DNA of 14,717 nt from an uncultured Sphingobacteriaceae bacterium (GTDB lineage Bacteria > Bacteroidota > Bacteroidia > Sphingobacteriales > Sphingobacteriaceae). Of the stretch, positions 1 to 8,023 are shown in pieces. Below the pieces are notes generated by a model. It was not told where the DNA came from and did no database searches. It worked only from the letters and a program-made list of their open reading frames with translations. The position numbers were made by a program, and so were the translations under genes. The stretch lies in assembly GCA_937875035.1 (NCBI GenBank), contig CALNCF010000335.1, positions 1-14,717 of the forward strand. The letters are read 5' to 3'. Every line of letters starts with the position of its first letter. Positions within the stretch are counted from its first letter, which is position 1.

Positions 1-418
1 GATGCTGGGGAGTGGTGAAGGCCCGGGCGACCGGATCCCTGCCGAGTTCAACCCGGCGCTGATCCATAAGAAAGGTGCCTTGGCCGCTGCGCGCGATGGT
101 AACCCGCAAAAGGCAAGCAGCAATTGCCAGTTTTACATTGTGCAGGGCAAGGTATATACCGATGCCGAGCTTGACCAGCAACAACGCCGTAACGGTATGA
201 ACTATACCCCGGAGCAACGCGAGCTGTATAAGACCATTGGCGGCACACCGATGCTGGATAATAATTATACGGTGTATGGCGAGGTGGTAAGCGGGATCGC
301 TGTAGTAGACCAGATCGCGGCTGTGAAAACCCTGCCGGGCGATCGTCCGGAGAAAGATGTGCGCATGAACATGAAAGTGCTGAAAAAATACAAAGAGAAA
401 AAAGCGAAGCGTAAGTAA
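1..418 (+). CDS. Cyclophilin-type peptidyl-prolyl cis-trans isomerase, C-terminal part (5' end outside window)
   Basis: This is the C-terminal 138 residues of a cyclophilin, an enzyme that speeds cis-trans isomerisation of prolyl peptide bonds during protein folding. Cyclophilin landmarks appear in order: GPGDRIPAEF (normally PGYTIPAEF), HKKGALAAARDGNPQKASS, the core strand CQFYIVQGK, and NNYTVYGEVVSG followed by VVDQI. About 30 extra residues (YTDAELDQQQ to TIGGTPM) lie between the QFYIVQGK strand and the YTVYGEV strand; such a loop is common in Bacteroidota cyclophilins. The tail is very basic (KKYKEKKAKRK). The N-terminal half of the fold precedes base 1, so the methionine codon at base 2 is internal and not the start. 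Whether the protein is secreted cannot be judged without its N-terminus. xth follows 36 bases after the stop, in the same direction, so co-transcription is possible. Confidence 0.92.
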   Translation, partial: MLGSGEGPGDRIPAEFNPALIHKKGALAAARDGNPQKASSNCQFYIVQGKVYTDAELDQQQRRNGMNYTPEQRELYKTIGGTPMLDNNYTVYGEVVSGIAVVDQIAAVKTLPGDRPEKDVRMNMKVLKKYKEKKAKRK

Positions 419-454
419 TAACCTGCTTGCGAAACATCATATTAAAGTTGTTTC

Positions 455-1222
455 ATGAAAATTATATCATACAATGTGAACGGGATCCGTTCTGCCGCAT
501 CCAAAGGCTTTTTTACCTGGTTACAGGCCACTGACCCCGACATTATCTGCTTACAGGAAGTAAAGGCATTGCCCGGGCAGATCCCGGAAGAGATCTTCCT
601 GATCGAGCAGATGGGCTATCATCATTACTGGTACCCTGCGCAAAAGAAAGGGTACAGCGGGGTGGCCATCCTTACCAAGCAAAAGCCGGAGCACGTAGAA
701 TACGGGTGCGGCAATGAGCAGTTCGATGCGGAAGGGCGGATGCTGCGTGCCGACTTCGCCGATTTTTCGGTGATGAGCCTGTACCTGCCTTCGGGCTCCA
801 GCGGGGAAGAACGTCAGCAGGTGAAGTTTGTGTTTCTTGATTTCTTCAGGAAATATATTCATGAGCTGAAATGGAAGTACCCGAACCTGATCATCTCCGG
901 CGATTACAATATCTGTCATCGCCCGATCGACATTCACAACCCGAAATCGAACGCGAACTCTTCGGGCTTCCTGCCGGAAGAACGGGAATGGATGGAGAAC
1001 TTTATGAACGACGGGATGGTCGACACGTTCCGCCATTTTAATCCCGAGCCGCACCAGTATACCTGGTGGAGCTTCCGTGCGAACTCGAGAGCGAAGAACC
1101 TGGGATGGCGCATCGATTATCACCTGGCGACCAAAGAGCTTCAGCAAAAGCTGAAACGCGCCGTGATCCTGTCCGAAGCAAAGCATTCTGATCATTGCCC
1201 GATCCTGCTCGAGCTGTTATAG
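455..1222 (+). CDS. xth: Exodeoxyribonuclease III / AP endonuclease
   Basis: A 255-residue metal-dependent nuclease of the exonuclease-endonuclease-phosphatase fold. It cuts DNA 5' of abasic sites and removes 3' blocking groups in base-excision repair. All catalytic landmarks of the ExoIII family are visible: N7 in SYNVNGIRSA, E35 in CLQEVKA, Y110 in SLYLPSG, D150 and N152 in SGDYNICHRPIDIHNPK, D221 in GWRIDYHLA, and the terminal D246-H247 pair in HSDHCPILLELL. Length matches the family (about 250-270 residues), so the gene looks complete. The ATG gives the canonical N-terminus MKIISYNVNGIRSA. No Shine-Dalgarno sequence is visible, as is usual in Bacteroidota. It sits between the cyclophilin gene and hutI, with gaps of 36 and 38 bases. 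It may be co-transcribed with them, although the functions are unrelated. Confidence 0.96.
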   Translation: MKIISYNVNGIRSAASKGFFTWLQATDPDIICLQEVKALPGQIPEEIFLIEQMGYHHYWYPAQKKGYSGVAILTKQKPEHVEYGCGNEQFDAEGRMLRADFADFSVMSLYLPSGSSGEERQQVKFVFLDFFRKYIHELKWKYPNLIISGDYNICHRPIDIHNPKSNANSSGFLPEEREWMENFMNDGMVDTFRHFNPEPHQYTWWSFRANSRAKNLGWRIDYHLATKELQQKLKRAVILSEAKHSDHCPILLELL

Positions 1223-1260
1223 TTTTAAAGATGAACAGGCTTCATCACCATTTATAAGAT

Positions 1261-2508
1261 ATGCTGACGCTGATAAAAAATATCAAACAACTGGCAGGAC
1301 TGCGAACCGGTAACAAGACCTGGCTGCAGGGAACCGAGATGGATTCGCTGTCGTGTACAGACAATGCTTACCTGCTGATCGAAGGGGAACGCATTGAATC
1401 CTTTGGTATGATGAAAGACCTCGATCTGCTGGCGACAGAGAACCGTGCGGCCACCGTGATCGATGCTACCGGGAAAACCGTGATGCCGGCCTGGTGCGAT
1501 TCGCATACCCATATCGTGTACGCGGGTAGCCGTGAAGGTGAATTCGTAGACCGGATCAAGGGACTGAGCTATGAGGAGATCGCCCGCAGGGGCGGTGGCA
1601 TCCTGAATTCTGCGCAGCGGCTACACGCGGCTTCGGAAGAGGAGCTATTCGATGCGGCCTGGATGCGTTTGCAGGAGGTCGCTTCATTGGGTACGGGTGC
1701 GATAGAGATCAAGAGTGGTTATGGACTGAGTCTTGAAGGTGAGTTAAAAATGCTGCGGGTGATCCGTCGCCTGAAAGAAAAGTCGGCGCTGACCATTAAG
1801 TCGAATTTCCTGGCGGCTCACGCCTATCCTTTAGCTTATAAAGAAGATCATGAAGGGTATCTGGACCTGATCATAAATAAGATGCTGCCGCAGATCGCAG
1901 ACGAAGGTTTAGCCGATTACATCGACGCGTTCTGCGAATTCGGTTTTTTCAGCGTAGACGAAACCGCCCGGGTCTTAGAGGCAGGTGCTCGGTACGGGCT
2001 GAAGCCGAAGATCCATGCCAACCAGTTGAACTATTCGGGAGGTATACAGGTAGGGGTAAAATATAATGCCGTTTCAGTCGATCACCTGGAGTGTGTGGGT
2101 GAAGAGGAGCTGGCGGCTTTAAAGGGAAGCAAGACCATAGGTACCCTGCTGCCTTCGGCGGCGTTCTTCCTGGGCATCGCTTACCAGCCCGCACGGAAGA
2201 TGATCGATGCCGGCCTGGGTATTGCCCTGGCAACAGATTATAATCCCGGCTCATCGCCAAGCGGGAATATGCCTTTTGTACTTTCTTTGGCCTGCACGCA
2301 ACTGAAGATGACGCCGGAAGAAGCCATCAACGCAGCGACGATCAACGGCGCTTACGCGATGGAGCTGAGCGAAGAGCTGGGCAGCATTGCTCCCGGCATG
2401 CGAGCCAATCTTATCATCACTAAAGAGGTCCCGTCGTACGCGTACATCCCTTATTCTTTTGGCAGTCACCTCATCGGCTCGCTGATCTTAAACGGAAAAC
2501 TCCAGTAA
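1261..2508 (+). CDS. hutI: Imidazolonepropionase
   Basis: A 415-residue member of the amidohydrolase superfamily that hydrolyses 4-imidazolone-5-propionate to N-formimidoyl-L-glutamate, the third step of histidine degradation. Seen in order: the metal-binding HxH pair H82/H84 in CDSHTHIVYAGSREGEF; GGGILNS; EIKSGYGLSLEGELKML (150-166); H187 in FLAAHAYP; H252 in KIHANQLNYSGG; D274-H275 in SVDHLE; and the metal/catalytic D326 in ATDYNPGSSPSGN. These are the signature residues of HutI rather than of other amidohydrolases. Length is normal for the family. The stop codon is separated from the hutG start by one base, so the two are almost certainly translated as a coupled pair. hutH and hutU are not in the window. 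Confidence 0.96.
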   Translation: MLTLIKNIKQLAGLRTGNKTWLQGTEMDSLSCTDNAYLLIEGERIESFGMMKDLDLLATENRAATVIDATGKTVMPAWCDSHTHIVYAGSREGEFVDRIKGLSYEEIARRGGGILNSAQRLHAASEEELFDAAWMRLQEVASLGTGAIEIKSGYGLSLEGELKMLRVIRRLKEKSALTIKSNFLAAHAYPLAYKEDHEGYLDLIINKMLPQIADEGLADYIDAFCEFGFFSVDETARVLEAGARYGLKPKIHANQLNYSGGIQVGVKYNAVSVDHLECVGEEELAALKGSKTIGTLLPSAAFFLGIAYQPARKMIDAGLGIALATDYNPGSSPSGNMPFVLSLACTQLKMTPEEAINAATINGAYAMELSEELGSIAPGMRANLIITKEVPSYAYIPYSFGSHLIGSLILNGKLQ

Positions 2509-2509
2509 T

Positions 2510-3541
2510 ATGCAAGCCTATCTTCACATCGCTACGCCGCAGGAAATACAGGATATAACGGCTGTCAGGCTTCATGAAGAGAAGCTCGGACAACATGTGC
2601 AAACCTGTAAGAGTACAGATGCAGAACGTCTTTCCGAAAGCCTGAAAGCTTCGGATGCGCGTTATGTGGTGATGGGGATACCCGAAGATATCGGCGTGCG
2701 CGCGAACGGAGGGAGAGCGGGCGCCGCTTCCTGCTGGAATGCAGCCCTTCGTTCGCTGCTGAATATCCAGCATAACGATTTCCTGCATGGCAATGACCTG
2801 TTGGTCTTAGGCTATCTTGATTGTGGGGAGCTGATGGAAGAGGCTGCGAAGGATGGAGCTGATCTCCGGGAATTGGTAAGCCGGATCGATACCGTGCTCT
2901 CGGCGGTTGTGCAAACCGTGATCGCTTCGGGCAAGGAGCTGATCGTGATAGGCGGAGGTCATAATAATTCCTACGGCTGCTTACGTGGTACGGCACAGGC
3001 GCTGGGTCATGCGGTACATTGCATCAATGCCGATGCGCATTCGGATTATCGTCCGAAAGAAGGCCGCCACAGCGGCAACGGCTTCCGGTACGCGCGTGAA
3101 GAAAATTACCTCGACCGTTACGCGATCTTAGGCCTGCATGAAAGCTATGCTTCGCAGGCTGTGCTGAGCCAGCTTCGTGCCGATGAAGGGATACAGTTCA
3201 GCTTGTTCGAGGATGTATTCGTGCGGAAGAACATGAATTTTGAACAGGTGCTGAATGAGCATATCGCCTTTGTAGCGGGAAATGATTGCGGGGTGGAGCT
3301 GGACCTGGACGCGATAGAGAACATGGCTTCAAGCGCTATCAGTCCTACGGGAATGACAGCGAACGATGCCCGTCGTTTTGTACACCGTTGCGCGGAAACC
3401 TTATCCGTAAAGTATCTCCATCTTGCAGAAGGTGCTCCTTCTTTATCGGGTATAAAGGACGATCAGCGGGTGGGAAAATTAATAGCTTACCTCGTGGCAG
3501 ATTTCATCAAGGCCAGGAACACTTATCACACAAAAAAATAA
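2510..3541 (+). CDS. hutG: Formimidoylglutamase, arginase superfamily
   Basis: A 343-residue ureohydrolase-family enzyme, predicted to hydrolyse N-formimidoyl-L-glutamate to glutamate and formamide with a two-manganese centre. All six superfamily metal ligands are present: H151 in IGGGHNNSYG, D175/H177/D179 in NADAHSDYRP, and D265/D267 in GVELDLDAIE. The last motif departs from the usual SxDxDxxDP pattern (no DP) but keeps both aspartates. The arginase-type motif near the N-terminus is IPEDIGVRANGGRAGA (57-72). Assignment to HutG rather than arginase or agmatinase rests mainly on tight coupling to hutI (one-base gap), plus the GGGHNNSYG variant. The final 16 bases overlap, tail to tail, the end of the 5-formyltetrahydrofolate cyclo-ligase gene on the other strand. 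A different ureohydrolase substrate is possible but less likely. Confidence 0.9.
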   Translation: MQAYLHIATPQEIQDITAVRLHEEKLGQHVQTCKSTDAERLSESLKASDARYVVMGIPEDIGVRANGGRAGAASCWNAALRSLLNIQHNDFLHGNDLLVLGYLDCGELMEEAAKDGADLRELVSRIDTVLSAVVQTVIASGKELIVIGGGHNNSYGCLRGTAQALGHAVHCINADAHSDYRPKEGRHSGNGFRYAREENYLDRYAILGLHESYASQAVLSQLRADEGIQFSLFEDVFVRKNMNFEQVLNEHIAFVAGNDCGVELDLDAIENMASSAISPTGMTANDARRFVHRCAETLSVKYLHLAEGAPSLSGIKDDQRVGKLIAYLVADFIKARNTYHTKK

Positions 3542-4101
3542 ATATGCCCGGGTGTAACACAGGCATCCAGCCGGATGTCGTGTGGTTCCGTTCCCGGTAA
3601 TACCTCCAAAGGCTCGAACATGCAAAGCCCGATCTTCTGCACATCCGGTCTGCATTCATCCAGGAAACGGTCGTAGAATCCTTTACCATAGCCCAAACGG
3701 TAGCCTGCACGGTCGAAGATCAGCAGGGGGACAAATACCAGGTCTATATGTTCAGGTAAAACGCTTTCCCCTTCCACCGGCTCTTCGTTGCCGTATTCAT
3801 TTTTCTCCAGTACGGTCTGTTCTGCCTGGTAGGAGATATGCGACAGCCTGCCGGTGCTGAAATCACTGCGGGGCACAATGATCTTTGCGGCAATGGGTGC
3901 TTGTTGCAGGTACGAAATAATAGGCCATGTATCGACCTCTCTTTTTCCGCTGATGGGTAGAAAAATATGGATGTTCTTTCCGGCAGGAATCGTCAGCTGC
4001 CGAACCTGCTCCAGGATGGCCTGGTTCAGTTCCGTATAAGCCTGCTTGCTTAGCGCGGCCCGTTTCAGGGTATATTCCTTTCGTAATGTTTTCTTATTCA
4101 T
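3526..4101 (-). CDS. 5-formyltetrahydrofolate cyclo-ligase (methenyl-THF synthetase)
   Basis: Converts 5-formyltetrahydrofolate to 5,10-methenyltetrahydrofolate using ATP, returning a storage or inhibitory folate to the one-carbon pool. The protein is about 191 residues, typical of the family. It starts with the usual basic helix MNKKTLRKEYTLKRAALS and carries the signature nucleotide/folate-binding stretch DRAGYRLGYGKGFYDRFL near the C-terminus, preceded by HIDLVFVPLLIF and followed by a PHDIRLD segment (family pattern H-D/E-xx-D). The start is uncertain: an in-frame ATG at 4113 would add MSSS and leave 3 bases after the mscS-like stop, while the ATG at 4101 fits the family N-terminus better. 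AAGG lies just upstream of 4113 but is too close to serve it well. It is probably translated from the same mRNA as the channel gene and overlaps hutG at the 3' end. Confidence 0.92.
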   Translation of the reverse strand: MNKKTLRKEYTLKRAALSKQAYTELNQAILEQVRQLTIPAGKNIHIFLPISGKREVDTWPIISYLQQAPIAAKIIVPRSDFSTGRLSHISYQAEQTVLEKNEYGNEEPVEGESVLPEHIDLVFVPLLIFDRAGYRLGYGKGFYDRFLDECRPDVQKIGLCMFEPLEVLPGTEPHDIRLDACVTPGHIYFFV

Positions 4102-4116
4102 GGATGAGGACATGCC

Positions 4117-5739
4117 TTATTTCAAACCCTGCTTCGGGTCGTGGATGCGGAAGCCCGGGATTTCGAAATCTTTCGGAATATATTGTTGAGGCATGGTCGT
4201 ATCATTGCCGTCGCGTACCGCGCGGTAATGCGGCGACATGATCTCGATGCCGGCTTCGTTGAAAGCATCCTGGATCTGCTGGTGAAGCTCGGAATAGATG
4301 AACACGAAATCGATCTCATCGCTCACATACGCGTTGATCTCGTAGCTCACATAAAAATCGTCGAGGCTTTTCTGCAAAACGAAATGCTCTTTATCTACCA
4401 CCCCTTTTGTTTTCTTCGCCGCGCTGATCAGGAGCTCATGTGCCTTCTGCCAGGGTATTTCATAACCAAGGCTCACGGTTGTATAGATCAGCAGCCGTTG
4501 CTGCTGACTGGCATCGGTATAGTTGATGGTATGCCCTGCAAGGATGCTTGAATTAGGGACGGTGATGTCTTCATTCTTGATGGTGCGGATCCGGGTAACC
4601 AGCAGGTTCTTCTCTGTTACGTTCCCCAGTATCTCCCCGAACTGCACCCGGTCGCCGAGCTTATATGGTCGCATATAGGTAAGCACCACGCCGGCAACGA
4701 TATTGGAAATGGCTGAAGAAGATCCGAAGGAGATCAAGACGCCGAGGAATACAGAGACTCCCTGGAATACCTTGGATTCAGAGCCGGGCAGGTACGGAAA
4801 GATCACAATGAACATAAAGATATACAGCAGCGAACGCACAATGTTATACGTAGGCATCGCCCAGTCGGGGTAGAACTTTTCGATCTTTAATGAGCCCTTC
4901 TCCACCTCTTGCGCAAGGAACTTAACAATGCGTACCAGGTAGCGTGTAATGGTGAAGATCACAATAATGGTAAGCAGGTTCGGGATATAATGGATCACCG
5001 ACATCAGGATCTTTTTCACCGGTGAAAGGATGTACCCGATCAGCTGGTTCGCGATATTCTCACTCCATGGAAAAACACTGAATATGAGGGGAAGCGAGAG
5101 GTAAACGAGCAGCACGACCAGGAAAATGCGGACGATGTTAAAAGCTGTAAGAATATACCGGATGAACCGCTTGCCGGATACAAAATGATATCCCCGGAAG
5201 TGAAAGGATTTCAGCTTCTGGTCGCCGAATATGATGATGCGGTACCGCACCCAGCGAAACAGCTTATTGATGAAATAAATAAGCAATAGCAGCAGGGCTA
5301 TCACACCGCCTACCAAAGCGATCTCCTTGGTGAGGGTATAGATCGAGCGCTCATCCTGGATCACCTCCAGCGTATTCCGCACCTGGTCCTGCCAGGCTAT
5401 GGCCAGCGCCGCCGCCGATACCTGCTTATTAGCCTTCACATCGGCTTCGGTAATGGTGATCAGCAGCCGGTCTTTGTACACCAGTGAGGTTCGCAGGGAA
5501 TCGCTTTGAATGGCTATCTCCTGCGGGTTGAATGCGGGGTCTTTCAGCAGATCCTCGAATCTTTTGGAGATCACCGAGGCACGTTCGCGAATGTCGATGC
5601 TCGAGGTGCCTCCGTGAATATAGAGAAGCGTATCCCCGGCAACAAGCACCGCTTCGGTACGGGTATCCTGCTGCGCATTCACTGCGGTCAGCAATGTTGT
5701 GAAGCTTAGCGTAAGAAATAGGAACAGGCGGATCATCAT
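4117..5739 (-). CDS. MscS-family mechanosensitive ion channel with periplasmic N-terminal domain
   Basis: A predicted small-conductance mechanosensitive channel that opens under membrane tension to release solutes during osmotic downshock. It has 540 residues, longer than E. coli MscS (286). From the ATG at 5739: a signal peptide (residues 1-22, cleavage after VNA); a hydrophilic domain of about 115 residues, probably periplasmic; then hydrophobic segments near 140-157, 196-222, 253-268, 303-317 and 327-352. The last is the pore-lining MscS helix, rich in small residues (SFGSSSAISNIVAG), followed by the family-typical YMRPYKLGDRVQFGEILGNV and the beta domain with VPNSSIL. An in-frame TTG at 5757 is an alternative start but lengthens the signal peptide unnecessarily; ATG at 5736 is equally possible. 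It lies between the SDR gene (71 bases upstream) and the folate cyclo-ligase, all on one strand. Confidence 0.92.
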   Translation of the reverse strand: MMIRLFLFLTLSFTTLLTAVNAQQDTRTEAVLVAGDTLLYIHGGTSSIDIRERASVISKRFEDLLKDPAFNPQEIAIQSDSLRTSLVYKDRLLITITEADVKANKQVSAAALAIAWQDQVRNTLEVIQDERSIYTLTKEIALVGGVIALLLLLIYFINKLFRWVRYRIIIFGDQKLKSFHFRGYHFVSGKRFIRYILTAFNIVRIFLVVLLVYLSLPLIFSVFPWSENIANQLIGYILSPVKKILMSVIHYIPNLLTIIVIFTITRYLVRIVKFLAQEVEKGSLKIEKFYPDWAMPTYNIVRSLLYIFMFIVIFPYLPGSESKVFQGVSVFLGVLISFGSSSAISNIVAGVVLTYMRPYKLGDRVQFGEILGNVTEKNLLVTRIRTIKNEDITVPNSSILAGHTINYTDASQQQRLLIYTTVSLGYEIPWQKAHELLISAAKKTKGVVDKEHFVLQKSLDDFYVSYEINAYVSDEIDFVFIYSELHQQIQDAFNEAGIEIMSPHYRAVRDGNDTTMPQQYIPKDFEIPGFRIHDPKQGLK

Positions 5740-5810
5740 TCGGTCGTTTTGATACAAGATACAAAAATGCCGGGAATGCCCTGGGAGGAGAACAGGGTAT
5801 GAACGCTTTC

Positions 5811-6788
5811 TCAGCCTTCACGGTACTGCCGGGCAATGGCAGTGATGCTTTCCCTGATGGGTCTGAATGTAAAGCCTAATGCCTTACCGATCTTATCGTT
5901 CGAATAAAGCAGCTTCTCGTGCGAGCTGCGGGCGGTGCTCCGGGTGAGGCCGGGACGTTTTCCGCTCAGCAAGGCGCGGATCTTCTCTGCTCTCCAGGCC
6001 AAGCCGAGCAGGAAGGGTGATGCGTAACGCTGCGGCTTCGGTTTACCGAAAGCCTCGCTGGCCGTATCAAAGAAGTCACGGTACGAGATATTTTCCGCGG
6101 AAACAATAAAACGCTCTTCGCTGATCTCCGAGTTCATCAGCGCGATCGCCGCCGCCGATACATCGCTTACATCTACCATACCCACCGTACCCTCGGTGTA
6201 GAAGCGCATGCCTGCCTGCGCGAGTTCAAATAATTTATGACTGGCCGTGCGGATAGACGGATCACCTATAATGATAGACGGATTGATGATCACCGCGTTC
6301 AATCCTTCCAGGATGCCTCTCCACACTTCGCGTTCGCTCTCATGCTTGGAAATGGAATAATCGGAAGACGACTTGCTGTATTCCCAACGGTTCTTCTCGG
6401 TGATGAGCTCACCGGGCTTCGCATTGCCGATCGCTGCAATGGAGCTTACATGCACGAGCTTTTTCACGCCCAGCTCGAGGCAGAGGTTTACCACATTGGC
6501 CGTACCCTCTATGTTCACGCGGAACATTTCCGCTTTCCTGGCGGGGTTAAAGGATACAAGGGCCGCGCAATGAAACACCTGGTCGACGCCATGCATCATG
6601 GCTTCTTCCAGGGCGAAGAGGTCTGTCACATCGGCGATCTTCCATTCGATCAGGTGCTGGTAGGGAATAAGCTTCCGGGGGATCACAGAGTGCTGGCGGC
6701 GGAGCGCGCGTACGCGCATACCATCCTTTACCAGGTCGTATACGATCTGGGAGCCAACTAAACCGGTTGCACCTGTAACTAAGATCAT
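5811..6788 (-). CDS. Extended SDR: NAD(P)-dependent epimerase/dehydratase or dihydroflavonol-reductase-like protein
   Basis: A 325-residue Rossmann-fold oxidoreductase of the extended short-chain dehydrogenase/reductase family. The dinucleotide-binding motif GATGLVGS is at 6-13, preceded by MILV. The HCAALVS segment is at 73-79, the VNIEGTANVVNLCLELG helix at 92-107, the active-site serine region VSSIAAIG at 114-121, and the catalytic Y144xxxK148 in YSISKHESE. NPSIIIGDP at 169-177 is the typical substrate-binding turn. This pattern matches NAD-dependent epimerase/dehydratase and dihydroflavonol-4-reductase-like proteins; the substrate cannot be read from the sequence. It is the first gene of a leftward run of three (with the channel and the folate enzyme) and diverges from the arginase-like gene across 52 bases. 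A weak -7-like box (CATATTTG on the minus strand, 6805-6812) sits 16 bases before the start. Confidence 0.9.
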   Translation of the reverse strand: MILVTGATGLVGSQIVYDLVKDGMRVRALRRQHSVIPRKLIPYQHLIEWKIADVTDLFALEEAMMHGVDQVFHCAALVSFNPARKAEMFRVNIEGTANVVNLCLELGVKKLVHVSSIAAIGNAKPGELITEKNRWEYSKSSSDYSISKHESEREVWRGILEGLNAVIINPSIIIGDPSIRTASHKLFELAQAGMRFYTEGTVGMVDVSDVSAAAIALMNSEISEERFIVSAENISYRDFFDTASEAFGKPKPQRYASPFLLGLAWRAEKIRALLSGKRPGLTRSTARSSHEKLLYSNDKIGKALGFTFRPIRESITAIARQYREG

Positions 6789-6840
6789 GTGTTCAGATTA
6801 TGCGCAAATATGATTAAAATTGCAGAGAATACATTCGCTC

Positions 6841-8007
6841 ATGTCAGGTTTATCAGATTTCTTCAGTCCGCTGGATGCGGCTGCTTTCGGGCAACCGGGA
6901 GATTATATCAAAGGGCAGTTCGGTTTGAGTATCGACGCCTACGTACATGCTTTTCCATCGCTGGAGGAAACACACCTGGCCCTTATCGGGGTGCAGGATG
7001 ATCGCAGGGCTATCGGAAATGAGGGGGCGCAGCTGGCGCCCGATGCCATCAGGAAGCAGCTTTACCTGTTGAACGAGGGAGATTTTGAACTGAAGATGGC
7101 CGACCTGGGCAATATCGTGGCAGGCGACACGCCTCGCGATACTTACTTCGCTCTTAAAACGGTTGTGTCTGAGCTCATCCGCAGAAATATCGTCCCTGTC
7201 ATTATCGGGGGCGGACAAGACCTCACCTATGGCCAGTACTGGGCTTATGAGGACCTGGAACAGAAGGTAGACCTGGTGGTACTGGATTCTCATTTTGACC
7301 TGGAAGATGAAGAGGACGTGAATTCCCGGAGCTTCCTGAACAAGGTCATCCTGCATGAGCCCAACTACCTGTTCAACTACGCGAATATTGGTTACCAGAC
7401 TTATTATGTGAACCAGGATAGTATTCGTTTGATGCAGAAATTGTATTTTGACGTGTATCGTCTTGGTGAGATCAGCAGTAATGTGGCTGAATCCGAGCCA
7501 GTGATCCGTACAGCTGATATGCTGAGCGTGGATATCGGAGTGATCCGCCAGTCGGATGCTCCGGGCAATGCGAATGTTCATCCGAACGGTTTTTATGGAG
7601 AGCAGGTATGCCAGATGATGCGTTATGCGGGGATGAGCGATAAGCTCTCTTCGCTGGGCATCTACGAGTATAACCCGAAGTATGACCAGCGCGGGCAAAC
7701 GGCGGCGCTGATCGCACAGATGATCTGGTGTTTCACAGAGGGCTATTATTCCCGTAAGGAAGACCGTCCGTTAACCTCGAAATCGGGCTTTACCAAATAC
7801 CGGGCAACCTTTAAGGACAGCGAGCACGAAGTGGTGTTCTATAAGAGCCGCAAAACCGACCGCTGGTGGATGCAGATCCCGTACCCGAATACAAAGACGA
7901 AGAACGAGCGCTTCCACCTGGTGCCCTGCTCATACCAGGATTACCAGACTGCCGTAGGCGGTGAAATGCCGGATCGCTGGTGGAGAAACTTTCAGAAATT
8001 AGTATAA
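6841..8007 (+). CDS. Arginase-superfamily protein with altered metal site (often named formimidoylglutamase in Bacteroidota)
   Basis: A 388-residue protein with recognisable ureohydrolase motifs, most of them altered. Residues 53-71 resemble the arginase N-terminal motif (DDRRAIGNEGAQLAPDAIR). The first metal motif is IGGGQDLTYG: Q126 replaces the histidine ligand. The second, LDSHFDLE, keeps D149, H151 and D153. The third, LSVDIGVIRQSDAPG, keeps D231 but has G233 for the second aspartate, and retains the APG that follows it in true arginases. About 85 C-terminal residues, rich in aromatic and charged residues (RWWMQIPYP, DRWWRNF), extend beyond the ureohydrolase core. Related proteins occur in Bacteroidota, usually annotated as formimidoylglutamase or arginase; I know of no demonstrated activity. 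A TTG at 6820 could add seven residues, but the ATG at 6841 is preferred. The TlpA-like gene follows after 16 bases. Confidence 0.85.
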   Translation: MSGLSDFFSPLDAAAFGQPGDYIKGQFGLSIDAYVHAFPSLEETHLALIGVQDDRRAIGNEGAQLAPDAIRKQLYLLNEGDFELKMADLGNIVAGDTPRDTYFALKTVVSELIRRNIVPVIIGGGQDLTYGQYWAYEDLEQKVDLVVLDSHFDLEDEEDVNSRSFLNKVILHEPNYLFNYANIGYQTYYVNQDSIRLMQKLYFDVYRLGEISSNVAESEPVIRTADMLSVDIGVIRQSDAPGNANVHPNGFYGEQVCQMMRYAGMSDKLSSLGIYEYNPKYDQRGQTAALIAQMIWCFTEGYYSRKEDRPLTSKSGFTKYRATFKDSEHEVVFYKSRKTDRWWMQIPYPNTKTKNERFHLVPCSYQDYQTAVGGEMPDRWWRNFQKLV

Positions 8008-8023
8008 ACTTTAACTATAACAT

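Noticed and set aside
551..1195. Long open frame (214 codons) on the minus strand opposite xth
   Set aside because: It lies wholly inside a gene with every catalytic residue of ExoIII. Its product is arginine, histidine and proline-rich with no recognisable domain, as expected from the antisense of GC-rich codons.
1230..1246. Small hairpin GATGAA-CAGGC-TTCATC between xth and hutI
   Set aside because: Only six base pairs, low stability and no T-run after it. It is not convincing as a terminator or regulator, and chance is sufficient.
5740..5766. Tandem TTGTATC and a TATCTTGT box before the MscS-like gene as a promoter
   Set aside because: Two mismatches to the -7 consensus and no -33 element. 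The gene can be read from the upstream SDR transcript.
5408..6163. The string GCCGCCGCCGATAC occurs in both the channel gene and the SDR gene
   Set aside because: In both places it encodes an alanine run in an otherwise unrelated protein. Codon preference explains it, and it is not a repeat element.
6853..7698. Open frame of 281 codons on the minus strand opposite the arginase-like gene
   Set aside because: The plus-strand frame has clear superfamily motifs and better composition. The antisense product shows no family resemblance, signal or motif.
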